Assembly: GCF_000204055.1 (NCBI RefSeq)
Contig: NW_006768824.1
Location: 64,366-128,365 of the forward strand
Source of the DNA: Melampsora larici-populina 98AG31
Lineage: Eukaryota > Basidiomycota > Pucciniomycetes > Pucciniales > Melampsoraceae
DNA: 64,000 bases
Reading direction: 5' to 3'
Each line of letters opens with the position of its first letter. Within the stretch, counting starts at the first letter, position 1. Made by a program: the position numbers and the translations under genes. Positions 23,949 through 35,825 of the stretch are shown piece by piece. Under the pieces are notes generated by a model that saw only the letters and a program-made list of their open reading frames with translations, was not told the origin of the DNA and made no database searches.

Positions 23949-24152
23949 AGCTCTTTACATGTATTTGACTCAGTGTAATTGTACCTGGTGCAATTATACC
24001 ACTCAGTGGGGGGTAATGTGTACTTCTTGTAAGATGTAGAACAAAGCTTTAGCTCTTTACATGTATTTGACTCAGTGTAATTGTACCTGGTGCAATTATA
24101 CCACTCAGTGGGGGGTAATGTGTACTTCTTGTAAGATGTAGAACAAAGCTTT
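23949..24152. repeat. 102-bp tandem duplication
   Basis: Copies 23,949-24,050 and 24,051-24,152 are essentially identical. 102 is a multiple of three, so a minus-strand ORF runs through both, but its content (34-residue unit rich in Tyr, Cys and Thr) and the lack of any start context suggest an accident. The surrounding 23,640-23,940 repeats GTGTAAAA-type words and looks like decayed repeat DNA. Confidence 0.85.
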
Positions 24153-26561
24153 AATTTACCATCTCCAAATATCAATCAACCTAATCCTGATACATCTAAT
24201 ACTTCCCAATTTGAACCAAAAGAAGTTTGAATTCAAGAACAACTTCAAAGGTAGGCATGTTGTATAAACACCAGGTTAAGTTGAGAATGAGAATGATTGG
24301 TATAAGTTGGGTTAAGGATGCTGTCAATTGAGGATGGTGATGAAGGATGGATGGTGAGTCAGAGAAAGGTGGTGGGATGGATTTTCAAGTGACCTGTACA
24401 GCGATTTACACAGGGGTTGATTGGCAGGAAAGTTTGAAAAAGAAATCACAGAATGCAAACAAAATGTGATATTATTGCATTCTTGGAAATCAATGAAAAA
24501 AGACTTCTTATAAGCATTATGTGATTTACAGAATGCTTGTGAATAAGAAATCAAACATACTTCACAGAATTTGGTTTCTTGACTTTCCAGAATGTGAATT
24601 TTCACAAAAAAGCACTTGAGTGAACATAGCCTTAGGGTTTTCAGTCTAGTTTGCCCTTGGACTGGCCACATAATGCAGTCACCAGACTCACAGTGTGCAC
24701 TGCAATTATGTACCTACTGATGAAGCTGGATAATGCAGGCCAGAAGACAAGGTATCAGATTTGGCTTCAATCACTCCTGTCCCCACATCACCTTCTGTTC
24801 CAATTCAATCTCATCTGAAAAAACTGGTTCCAGCAATGTTGGACATTGTAAGAGAAAAAGTACCGCCAGTCAAGACTGTCCCAACTCATCACAACCTCAA
24901 TCAGCACCTGTGAAGAACAAGAAACAGAGTACAGTTATGGTTCTTGATGAAAGTTATTTGATCTATCTCACCCCTTTTTTAATACTAGAGACTATGTGAG
25001 CATGCCTGAACCAGTTCAATTGTCATATCACTTCAATTTTCAACTCTATTTTTGATCATTCAATTCAAATGCAACAACCAAAAACAACATGTAGTTCACC
25101 ACCCTCATTACCCCTACTTAAAACCTCAGTACTCAGGTCTACCCTATTTCAAAGCTTTTGACTCTAACTTGAAACATATTGAAATAGTGTATTCATAACA
25201 CACTGAAGGATGTAATAAGTGGCAGTCTTACTTATAGGAGAATGTAAAATATTCCCTTGTACTTGGATCCCTTGCTTGTGACCATCTCGCAGTATCAGGC
25301 ACATCTTGCCTGTGCAAATGCACCTTTTCATCTGTGGCAGATCTTATGGTGCCTAGTTGTGCATCATTAACAGGCAAGATGATTCAGAAGCTTGTAGGAG
25401 CACACAAGTGGTTGAAGTCAAAGAGATCACTATCCATTACTTTTTCTGAACCTGAAGCTTATATCCTAGCTTACAAATCTTCTAACACCGAGGCTAAGAA
25501 GTAGTTTATGCTTTCTTCAACTTATTTCCTTTTTCTATGTCCCTTGATAATTTCTATTCATTTTTGATTTTCTCACTTTCTGTTGTCTGCTAATCCACTA
25601 TACTATCCCCTCTCTGCCTCAGATCATGTGGTAGATACAGCTATGTAATCAGAAATAGCTCACAAAATAAAATAACAACTGTCTTTCCTTTTTCAAAAGT
25701 TTATGTGTGTTCTCTCTTTTATCCATTGGACATCATCACTCTGCCATCCATGGTATAAGTGATCAAACTGGTGTTTTAAAAAATTGACCATGCTTCTATG
25801 TGCTACCCAAGCCAATGTTGACCATAGCAAAGCAATATGACATGTCACTTTAGGAGGTCATAGCAACCAGAAAATGATAACAAAGTGGTTTGGTCTCTAA
25901 TAATAGTGCAAGTTTTCTGCACTTGTAAAAATATCATTTATAGTGCAGCAGAGGAGAGTGTGGTGGTATTGTGGCTGTACTGTACTCAGTATATGCTTGG
26001 AGAAATACACTTCAGAAGTATGTAGAACACATGATTGATGCAGAGAAACATGAAGAAATACAACAGTGGAAGAACCAACACAATTTTGCTGATGACAAAA
26101 TGACAATTTTGCAGATCAAAAGAACTTTGCATGGAAAGATGCAAATGTATTGAGAGTTTTTGAGTTAAATACACTTGAAATAATATACTTCATAAGCTGG
26201 CCACACAAGTGATTCAGAATGATAAAAAGTTGAAACAAGAGTAAGCTGCCACATGGTAAGATGAGAGTTTCATAGGTAGAAGGATCAGATAAAGAGGAAT
26301 GCTAGAGGCAGTTTTAGGGTGAAATGTAGACACAAACTTGACACAGTGGTTAATATGTTGTGACTTTTGATGAATTTTGATGCATTTGTAAACCCAAAGT
26401 GAAGGTGTTCATGGTAGGATTGGCTTCAAAGCTATAGGTGATTTCTAAAATTGGTTTAGGTGAGATGAATAAAGCTGTAGTATGTTTTACATTGAAGACC
26501 CATTGATGAAATTTTTATCACTCTTGCTTAAGTCTTTAGATGACACTGATATGTAGATGTA
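24153..26561. other. Repeat-derived or empty DNA, no gene supported
   Basis: About 2.4 kb. ORFs at 24,324-24,671 (-), 24,733-24,999 (+) and 25,971-26,153 (+) are short and carry no recognisable motif. No protease, integrase or reverse transcriptase sequence belonging to the Gag ORF at 26,562-27,509 is visible downstream of it. Confidence 0.4.
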
Positions 26562-27509
26562 TTATTTTGACGTTGACAAATGTGATTTCATGATCTTCTC
26601 CAACTTGTCTACCCGTTTGACAAGTATTTCGTGATCTGACTTCATCTTGTTGTCCATTCTATTTGAATTTTGATTAGATGATTCGTTGTTGGAACGGCGT
26701 CCTTTTTCAGATCGCCTTGGTGTAGTAACATTTGACTTAGGAAAAGAGTTTGGTGTGAGTTGTCTTCTATCGGCCTCAAAACCCATGCTTTTATATACGA
26801 CGTCGTAGTTGAATGGTTCCGAATTGTATAAGGACCCAATAAGAGGTTGTAAACTTTGGTCTTGGTTAAAAGAGTTTAAGAATATGCAGGCTGCCATACC
26901 GGTTGAGATTGTACCAAAGTCAGGTAAATCAGTCATATAATCTTTGACCAGATAAAGAAGATTATTAAATTTGTTCATATGTTCTCTGATTGAAGTTCCA
27001 GGATGATATCTAAGTTGATGTAACTCTTGATGCTTCATAGAGAATGTTACGACACATGATACACCACAACTTTTACCAAGTTCATGAAAAGTTTCTAAAA
27101 AACTTTTATCAGCATTGAATCTCAATACGCTATGGAGTTCAGATGATACTATCCTCCGAAGTAAGTGGGATGCCCAAGCGTTGCGTTGACGAAATTCGGC
27201 AGTTGATAGATTGCTCTTCGTCCATTCTTCATCTAGTAAACCTTCATAACCCTTGCTAGCAAGATACATCTCAAGCCTGAACTTCCAATCATACCAGTTA
27301 GTCCTTTTGAGTCTCATTGACGGAGTTCCAAAATCATCATCATCATCTGAGCCTGAGAGGTTGATTTGTGGGTGATTTCTTTGTGATCCGGACATCGCTC
27401 TAGTTTGTCTTCCTTGAGTCTGAACGTCATTGTAATATGGATGGAGTGAAAACATGCAAAAATAAAACGCCTCATCAGATTCGAAACAAACTGGAGGGAC
27501 GGAAAGCAA
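26562..27509 (-). mobile_element. Lone Ty1/copia-type Gag ORF
   Basis: Open frame of 315 codons; the likely start is the internal Met at 27,395 (MSGSQRNHPQINL), giving 277 residues. The body fits the Gag of Ty1/copia retrotransposons (UBN2/DUF4219 type): a WYDWKFRLEMYLASKGYEGL start, an AFRQRNAWASHLLRRIVSSE-like helical stretch, and an LHQLRYHPGTSIREHMNKFNNL segment. The usual CCHC zinc knuckle after Gag is absent; the protein ends in a Ser/Asn-rich linker and a short charged helix (VKRVDKLEKIMK). No pol domains follow, and I cannot define LTRs. It is either a truncated element that kept an intact Gag frame or a Gag taken over by the host. The upstream 27,550-27,792 frame probably belongs to the same element's leader. 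Confidence 0.7.
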
Positions 27510-28196
27510 TTGACTATATACCTACGCTTTGCGGTTCAAGGAGCACCTCCTAATCCAATATCAACGAGCGTTTAACGCCGGGGTGACCTGATTTCTTTGT
27601 ATTTATATCTTCTCGTTTGTCGTTTTCTTGGCTAGATAAGTATGCTTCAGATCCTGATAATGAAGTTGGAGAGTGATTATGTAGTGTAGATGAAAATTCA
27701 AATTGGCCTCTTTTGCAGAATAAGGCATGAATTCGGTCCTGGCCACATGGGACAACCCCAAAGAGGGCTGGGCCCGAGCTTTCACAGCCCACTAAGAGAT
27801 CAAACAGAGACTCTACCTTCCATCTGAGATTGGGGAAGAGTTTACGCTGATGGAATTGTCATTGAATACCCTCTTCCTTGCTCATTCAAGGATAGAACGG
27901 AGTCACAATTGCAGTCACAGTGTCACTGATGTTCTTATCTCTTACCAAATGAAAGAGCTTTTGAAACAAAGTGGTTATTGCACAAAAAAACAGAAAGAGG
28001 TTACGTCGGATGATGAGTGCTTCGATATTGACTTATTCAGAATATTTTGCCAATGAGACTAATTTATCCTCAATTTCTTGATAATAGTTGCAGGTCACTT
28101 GTTACTTACTTTTTGGAATATTGGGAATGATAGGTACTCAGAGTAAATGATGTAATTGTTGGGGTTGTGTTTGTGAAGGCAACATCATCTTATAAA
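27510..28196. other. Flank of the Gag ORF, no separate gene seen
   Basis: It holds an 80-codon minus ORF (27,550-27,792) and a 68-codon plus ORF (27,850-28,056) without recognisable motifs. It may include the 5' leader of the retroelement. Confidence 0.35.
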
Positions 28197-28215
28197 ATAG
28201 TAATCTCACATCATC

Positions 28216-28438
28216 TGGTAGCACGTCAACGTGCACACACCAAAAACATTTCATAGAGGAAGGATAGATGCTTTGAAGAGGTCTTTGGATGCAAAGACCC
28301 ATTCCCTTTGTCTAGGTGCTCAGAAAGCAAGTTCAACAAAGGGGTGCTGAGCCTGTCACTGAAATTCAACAAAACTAGAGAAACTGTTCTTCGCTTGTTT
28401 TTTCGAATCCCTTCGTGTGTGCACATCGACGTGCTACC
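28216..28438. mobile_element. Small TIR element (MITE), family copy 1
   Basis: Terminal inverted repeats GGTAGCACGTCAACGTGCAC... (28,217-28,240) and its complement (28,415-28,438) match at 22 of 24 positions. A related copy lies at 56,954-57,248 with the same GTAGCACGTTGACGTGCACA-type ends and a similar start of cargo (AAGAGGTCT). The pair is flanked by a 19-bp direct repeat (ATAGTAATCTCACATCATC, 28,197-28,215 and 28,456-28,474), the right one lying 17 bp outside the TIR. It has no coding capacity and depends on a transposase elsewhere. Confidence 0.8.
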
Positions 28439-28661
28439 GGAAATTATACACGGTGATAGTAATCTCACATCATCCTGTTGACCATTCAATCCAATTACCA
28501 TTTCTTTCTCTTTACCTCATTTCATAAAAAAAGAATAAGTAGAGAAAAACAAACCAAGATAATAAGTTAGCAAAGAAAAAATCTATGACCAAAGAAATCT
28601 TTTTCTTATTTATAAATATAATTTAGAGATGATCAACTTACAAAAACTCCAACATAAAACC

Positions 28662-30504
28662 CTAAGGTGCCCTCATTAAAGAGATCAAAATAAATATTAA
28701 AACAATGCAAAAAAAAATCTCCCAAGAATTACAATACTGAATGATCAAAACATCATACAACATAACAAAAAACACAAAACATGAAGCATAGAGGAATGCA
28801 TTCAAAAAGGGTATGAAATCATCATTTTCTGAAACACCTTGCATTGAGTCAGACACGCATGCAAAGATAGTATTGAGAATTATCAGAATCATTGGATGTC
28901 TTCTGTAGCTGCCTGATAAGCCTAAGTGTGCAAACCAAAGGAAACAAGAAGACAGATCAGTATTTTTGATCATGATAACTTGCAAAACATAAACCTCAAG
29001 TTGGACTAACCTCTTTATCACCTCTGAACCCAAGATAAGCCAAAGCAACAGTGATCCAGAAACAAACAGGCATCCCATACTGAGACAAAGCCTCAAATCG
29101 AACTTTAAGTTGACCTTTAGTGCTCAAGTTAAACATAGACGTTTCATCCTCATAACTCAAGACGTTTTCAACTACTGATGATGATCCAGGTCTTGTACAA
29201 CAAAACGATCGATCGGTTTCACCAAAAAAGGAAATCAGACGTCCAAATGTGCTTAGAGGGATTGAGGGTGTTAAAGGTTGTAGTAAGAAATCGATTTCCA
29301 GAGTGGCTTCGTCTGAATTTGTTGAATCAGGAGTAGGATGTGTGTCTAAACTAATTGAATCTTCTAGGTTTGATAATTCTGATGGAAGTCGTAAGGCTAT
29401 ATGACTACGAGCCGTTGTAGGTTCATCCTCAGATGTTGGATCGCCACGAGAATCGGGTCGGTCAGCAAACGTTGAGGATGAGACGACGATTTGGGGTGCG
29501 TCGAGATCATGAGTGGTCGTCGAGGTACGCTTTTGGCTGTGACGGTTATTCGGACGACTCGTTGATCCAGAGTTGATGAAAGGATCAGAGGTTCGTAATG
29601 GACTATTGGAAGTGGTTTGTGAGCTACTAGAGGCTCTTGGTGACATGTTGGAAGCAGTCGGAGGCCTATTGACGTCTGTTGTAGGTGGTGAACCAGATGT
29701 TGAAGTAGATGGAAGGTGAATCGGACTGAGTCGAAATATAAATCGGTCTTCATGAGTAGGTCCACGTAGTTTCAAAGGTTGCAATGCAATATGAGTACGC
29801 GGATTGGTGTAAGATGGTGAACGGATAACGAGGTACCATCCTCGAATCGGTCTGAAGGCGATCACGAGATTTGTATCAGCTTCCAATGTGTTTTGGATTC
29901 GTATTTGTAAAGGTGTAAAACATCCTCAGACACACTTGTGAATCGTCCAGAGCACTTGGCCTGTAGAGTCCTGTGAGAAGACGTTACTTCAGCTGAATTT
30001 TCTAGTTTTCGGTTATTATAAAAGCTTACGTACCATCACACTCTCCACGATTTCATCATCAGACAGGGTCCGTGTCTGAAGGCAACACAAAGAACATCAT
30101 CAGTCCAAAAACCCACATCCACACATTTCAAATCAAGTGTGAAAAAAAAAGTCTACTGCGTGTTTAAGAATCCATATGAGAACATCACACGAAGGCGCAC
30201 TCGTTGAAGATTACCAAGTCGCTTGATAAATAAATTGAGATTAGATGGCTACTCAACAGTTCTCCATAAGATTTGTCCTGATAAATCAGTTACCAATAAT
30301 AATCTTCTACCTAGATCCAGTTCAGAGCTATCTTTTGGGATGGGTGTTGCAGAGAGGTATCATAGAAAGAAAAGCGTTTGTGATTGATAAAGGAGACCGA
30401 TCTCGGTAAGTAAGTGGGATAAGATGGTTAAGAGGATGACGAGAGAGAGTGACTGACGTTGAGACCTGATACTGGACCACTTGGACTGAAGGATGTGAAA
30501 GCAT
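28662..30504 (-). CDS. Multi-pass membrane protein, uncharacterised
   Basis: The main exons are about 28,996-29,845 and 28,662-28,920 on the minus strand (join GFRG/LSGSYRRHP, donor GTGATA, acceptor CTTAG, phase 1). Upstream short exons carrying SSELDLGRRLLLVTDLSGQI (about 30,252-30,330), TRTLSDDEIVESVM (about 30,033-30,075) and AKCSGRFTSV can be chained in frame to IRGWYLVIRSPSY. The first in-frame Met would be 30,504, but the first junction does not fit by phase, so the 5' end is tentative. The central 190 residues are Ser/Thr/Pro-rich. The C-terminal 130 residues hold three or four transmembrane segments (MPVCFWITVALAYLGF, HPMILIILNTIFACVS, a long FLYASCFVFFVMLYDVLII, and FFCIVLIFILISLM). 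No family recognised; location is an internal or plasma membrane by inference. Confidence 0.55.
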
Positions 30505-31670
30505 ATAGTGAGATTTGATGCTTGATTGAGTTTCTTGAAGGACTTGTTTCTTGGTTCGATTGGTTTTGATGAGAAATTGAGAAGAAGTCAAGTCAGAATG
30601 AAGAGTGACTCAGTGGTTAACCGTTCCAGCGAGAAACCGAAAACAAAAAAATAATCGAAAAATGAAATTACTCGTGACCGGGTTTCTTCAGAAGACAATT
30701 ATCCGTCTACGAGGATACAAATTCAATTCAACACCAAGATTCCCTTTCACTCAAGATCTCATTGAATCCCAGACTATTCCAGGATATCAAACTCACACAG
30801 CCCAACAGAGCTAACAGAGCCCAATAGTGAACACCGCCTTTATGCATGTACACAGAAACCCAGTGAGCTCCTGTCAAGGCTCTGTGTTGCAAGTGAAAAC
30901 AGTTGAGTTCTTTGATCTTCATAGTTTTTATACCTACATATCATTTGAGGGGCTAGGGAGTAAAGGTCCCCATTTCATACCTTGAACAGACCCATATAAA
31001 TCATAATCCTGGAGAGTGGATGTTTCAGAGAACAACATTGGGAGAGAGTTAACTCAAGGCAAGGGAGATTGTAGAGCAGAAGAAGCGCTTCAATTTGGCT
31101 TGTTTGTGGATATTTCAGGTATACTTACTATGAGTCAATACCAGAGCCTGAATTCTCGTGGTATCTACCTCTTGCTATTCGAAAAAACTGGAGTCAAATT
31201 CAACGTGGAGAAAAGTAAGGAAACCATCTTGTATCTCCAGAACTTATCTTTACTATACAGATTGTGATTGCTGCATCATGATCTATTGTATGTTCTAAAG
31301 CTTACACAAATTCTTACCAAAGACCATGAAGATGTGATTATGTCATTTGGTTTTATAAAAATTGTTGGCAGAGACAAGGTGGGTGATGATGACTTGAATC
31401 TGATCTTTCTTGGTTTCTGTTATGGTGAAATCATCGTTTTATGTACAGATATACTTGAGCCCATGATGATCTTCAATATGTACTCAAGAAAAACTATTCA
31501 GACCAAATTTGATTTCAATTCCTCGGAACAAAATTATGATTTTTATGCTTGGATGTCTGGTGTACATATATGATATAAGTTATTAATTTTTCAAGACGAA
31601 AAAGAAGAAGATTTTTTATAGATTACAAAATACGTATGATGATGAACTCAATAAGTTTTTTTAAGTGAAT
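30505..31670. other. Intergenic with a stop-interrupted ORF
   Basis: At 31,016-31,573 a single plus frame runs for 186 codons broken by one TGA (31,265-31,267). Both halves have balanced composition, but I recognise no domain. It may be a decayed gene or an exon pair. The remaining sequence shows nothing. Confidence 0.4.
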
Positions 31671-34600
31671 TCAATCTAATCTCTTTCCCATAAAATCACC
31701 AAAATACATCCTAGAAAGTATTATCAAAGAAGAAGAAGATTAAATTTGGTGATCATGTTTTTTAGTTTACAAAAAGAAAGAGAAAATAAAATAAAGTTAA
31801 CTTACGTTGCTGGTCCCATTTCAGGATTAGCTCTTCTATAAAGACCGAATTTAATCGAAGTAGAAAGATTTCCCATGAATCCAGTAGCATTATAAGTTAA
31901 TAAATTAATACCCGAAAGTGCATCAAAAGCTTGATATTCAATTCTACCTTCATTACCATACCTAATCAAACAAAAAAAAGAAACCAATAAGCATAAGTCA
32001 TAAGATTGTTTTTTTAAAAAGATAGTCAAGATTTCAATTTACTTTACTATCATTTGATGTTGAATTAATCGATGAGAAAATTGATCAATATCAACATCAG
32101 TACAGCCACTTGAACATCTAACCGAATCTTTCACAATCGCTTTTCCATTCAAAGCTTCCAGTGTGACTACCGGTCCACTTAATCCTCCACCTCCGCGTGT
32201 TAAAAGTTGCCATAGATGAAAGAAAGTAGTCGTGGTAGTAGAAGTAGCCAGGAATGCCTTCCAGCTGTATTCCCATGTACTTGAATCTACTACTCCTATA
32301 TATTCAAAAGACCAGCAAAGATTTATCATCAGCTTACAATCATTTCGATAGGAAGAAACAAAAGATATATGAAAAAAAGAAACAAACCTGCTACATAGAC
32401 TTCGATTCTTTGTCTAGCAGTAGCATAAGAACCATCACCTAAATGTTTATCTACATCACCAGATAAACTCATCCTATAACAATCTTGAATTAAATTCACA
32501 CCAATCAAAGAAAGATCACAACCACCATGACTAAATTCACCAGAAGATTGCCATTTGGTCATCAAACCACCTTTACCAAACGATTTATCAAAAGAACCAC
32601 TGGTAGAGTTTGTTTCAAATCCATTCGTATATTCGGTTTTGATTTGGGTGATTTTGTTGGATAGGTTTATACGACTTGGGATAAAGTTTGTTGATGAGGC
32701 TGAGAAACTTCCGGGGTTTATGTAGGGACTTATTGATCCTCTTTTACGTGATGCACTGGTGTTGTCGTATCTGGTGATGATATCTGATGGGATTGTAGGT
32801 TTTGATGAAGGGGTTGGGATAGTAGATGTCAGAGATCCACTACTGGTCTTGGGTAAAGATGCACTTGAGGATGAGGATGATTGGGATGCACTCTTGCTCG
32901 TATTAGAAGGTAAAGGTAGGATAGATGATGTTGGTCTGGGTATACTTTTGCTCGTGGTAGAAGGTAAAGGTGAGAGGGAAGACGACGCTTTGGGTATACT
33001 CTTACTTGCACTATAAGGCAAAGGTAGGACAGAAGATGTCGCTTTAGGTATCCCAGTGGAAGGTAAAGTTGACGAGGAGACCTTATTGATAGAACTCTTC
33101 GACGGTGTTGGTACGGTTGGCCGGGGTTGAGTGGACGTACTTGGAGAGGGAGCTAATGAGGCACTAAGACGAGATGGAGTATTTGTAGCTTTCGAAGATG
33201 ATACAGTCGAAGGGGCAATCTTACTCGAGCTCACTCGAACTGGTGAGCTCGAAACTGGACGCAAAGAAGTAGTCGGCTGCGTCGGAGATCGACTTGAGGA
33301 CATGACAGACTTGATAGCAGAGCTTGGTGTTGGCCTCGGAATCAAAGAAGTGGAAGTCAAAGAAGTGCTAGTTACACGTCGGGAACTTGAAGAAGTGATC
33401 GGAGGGGTTTGCTTATTGGATGAGACAGAAATGGGTGCTTTAGAAGGCTGTAAGAAATCCCGAGTCAGAGAAGGGTGACGAGAATACGTTGAAGGCAACA
33501 CTTTAGTTGATGTCTGCGATGATGGAGACTTTAAAGGTCCTGGCGCTGATATAGTAGCAGGTGGCTTGGGGGAAGAAGTAGTACGAGTAGCTGCAGACGA
33601 AGTAGAAGAACGAGACGGCCTCGCAGGTGACGATGACGTCGAGATCACACTGGATTTGCTTGATACCGGTGATTTAGAAGACACTGCTCCGGTTGGGCTC
33701 GTAGGCTTTACGTGTTGAAACAAAGGGATTTTGGTCGGACTCGCAGTGCTCAAACTCGAAGAAGTTACGGAAGAACTGACAAAATATAAAGAATGTCAAT
33801 CATATGGAGCATTGTTTTATTTGAAAAATCAAGTAAAGCAATACTCAACCCTCCCTTCAATCTTGTTGTCGAATTCTCATTCGAAGTAGTTGTGGCTTTC
33901 TTTTCAGTAGATGAGCTGGCAGCAGGTTTCGGTGTAGACGCTTTTCCAGTCGCCGCGTTGGGTAGCTGGCGGGGTTTGAGCCCCTGTGAAGGCATTACCG
34001 ACGCCCATATTTGAGCAAGTACTTTTTAGATAGGAGTGACTGGAGAAGACGCGAAGGAAAGATATGCACTTACATTCGATTTCGGGGTGATGTTAGATTT
34101 GGAAGCTGTCTTCGCTGATGATTGCGGTTTGGAAGACACTTCGCCATTTGGTCTTGCAGACTTGCCATATCGAAATAGAGGAATTTTGTTCGCAGCACTT
34201 ACACTAAGCGACGACACCAGCGGATTAAAAAAACGCAGAGAATGTTAATCATATGAAGCAATATCAAATTTAATTCAATGAAAACAATACTCAACCCGTT
34301 CTTTGATTCTGTTGTTGAGTTTGATTGAAAGTTGTTTGCTGAGGTGATTTGACCAACTGAGGGTACACGCTCTGTGTTAATGTTATAGCGCATGCGATTC
34401 TGAGCAGGCGGATTTGAAGAAGTTGCAGGGTTCTTGTCACCAGATGAGTTGACAGCAGTAGATTTGGCTTTTTCGGTCGCCGTACTGCGTTTGTTGAGAG
34501 TGATTTGATCGAGACTGCCAGACTCGCTGTGATTGGCTGCAGATGAGGCGGATCCGATCTGAAGAGGTTTTATATCGAGTTGCCATTAGTATATGTTATC

Positions 34601-34851
34601 TTCCTGAGACTAAAACTTTTCACGAAATAACAACAAACGTTGAGTGGAAAAAAATCTGGCATTTGACCTTCCATCCGGTCAAACTCTGCATCTGAAATTG
34701 AACAAGGCTCAGGCTCTGCGCCCAAGACTTTATCACCATCAGAAATAGTCTCATTAGCAGAGAGTATCGCGTTTGCTGAAGCCCGAAGTAGAGCTAATGT
34801 TAAGAGAGCTGGAGCCCAAGGGAAGTATGATTGTCCTTTTCGAGTCCACAT
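31671..34851 (-). CDS. Secreted Ser/Thr-rich protein with C-terminal polysaccharide-lyase-like domain
   Basis: Eight exons on the minus strand: 34,639-34,851; 34,296-34,558; 34,074-34,203; 33,850-33,983; 32,388-33,775; 32,043-32,295; 31,806-31,961; 31,671-31,710 (2,577 nt, 858 residues, all phases agree). The N-terminus is a signal peptide (hydrophobic APALLTLALLRASANA, cleavage about residue 28). Residues 70-600 are low-complexity Ser/Thr/Pro/Lys, a likely O-glycosylated stalk, with internal units such as PKASSSLSPLPSTTSKSIPR. The last 230 residues match a basidiomycete secreted domain of concanavalin-like beta-sandwich type, related to polysaccharide lyases: DGSYATARQRIEVYVAG, WEYSWKAFL, FFHLWQLLTR, GGPVVTLEAL, IKFGLYR and a terminal YFGDF. 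The role is binding or cleaving wall polysaccharide by inference; activity and substrate are not provable here. Exons 2-3 and 4-5 are an internal duplication. Two donors are GTTGAG. Confidence 0.75.
33776..34295 (-). repeat. Exon-intron-exon duplication within the secreted protein gene
   Basis: The intron at 34,204-34,295 and the intron at 33,776-33,849 are related copies (shared GAATGTnAATCATATGnAGCA and CAATACTCAACCC on the plus strand, both with GTTGAG donors). The exons after them begin with equivalent sequence (KIPLFRY ... GEVSSK against KIPLFQH ... GAVSSK). The unit spacing is about 445 bp. The gene grew by tandem duplication of a segment that kept phase 2/0 boundaries. Confidence 0.8.
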
Positions 34852-35825
34852 TGAATTTGTAAAGAAGGATGAAAGTGTCGAGAAAATAAAAGAGTCAACG
34901 AAGTGGGAGTCAAGATGTTCAGTATACCTAGGAAAAAATGTGTTCCAAAGAAGCCTCTAACGAGCTGATTTCATGAATCCATTCATCGTCCAAATCTGCT
35001 CTCCATTGACAGAAACAAAAGGATATGATCGACTTGGGCTCCATAGGCAGAGCGTGCACTGAATAGACAAAAGAATTCTGATTTATCTGACGCCAGATTC
35101 GTCATACGAAGAGCGCAGTTATTGTAAAGATTGACCAATTGTAGACTCCTTCACATTTTATCGTAAACTATATCCGTATGTCGGTCAAGATCTCTCGAAG
35201 ATCTCAGTGAAGGAGTTTTTGAAGGCTCAATTGAACAAAAGATAACCGGTTTTGTGTGGATTGATTGTGACAATGGAACTTTTTCAGTGTTCATGAACAA
35301 ATTGGTATAGCGTCAAGATACACACATTGAACTTGGCAAATCAATGCCATGGAAGCTGCTCAAGAATGTCATAGAGTCTTCTTTTCGACGATGTAAAGAT
35401 ATATCTTTCCACCGGAAAAGGGAGTTGAATTATGATTTGTCCGCTTCAGCCTGAAACATGCCCGTGAAAGGGAAAGATAGCATGCATTCGGGTCCTCGAA
35501 CGCATTGAGCGCAGCTTCGAGAGTAGATTAACAATCTGGATCCCCTCAGCATCCATTGACGTAGAATCCGGGATCAAGCAAAGTTTCAAATAATCTTTCC
35601 AGTATGTCGATCCCGGTACCGACGATCGACCCGGAAGATGCTCCGAAATCAAATCAAGTTCAGTTTGGATTCGGAATGGAGTATTTAAAATGGAACTAAC
35701 AGGAACTACTTGACTTTTCACAAGAAAGGGTCATCATCAGCTCAGCATTTAACAAATCAACACTTCAGATATCAAAATTGTCAAATTTATCAAAACATCA
35801 AACTATCAATCTAACATTCAACAAG
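34852..35825. other. Divergent promoter region
   Basis: About 1 kb between the secreted-protein gene and the next plus-strand gene. A 91-codon minus ORF (35,446-35,721) has no recognisable features. It presumably contains the promoters of both neighbours. Confidence 0.4.

Noticed and set aside
28996..29886. Assignment of the membrane gene to the Spo7/TMEM188 family
   Set aside because: Considered because of paired transmembrane segments, but the expected helix order and the conserved cytoplasmic motifs are not visible.
32759..33478. Plus-strand ORFs rich in Asp, Glu, Val and Gly
   Set aside because: Antisense of the Ser/Thr-rich exon of the secreted protein; composition is the mirror of Ser/Thr codons.
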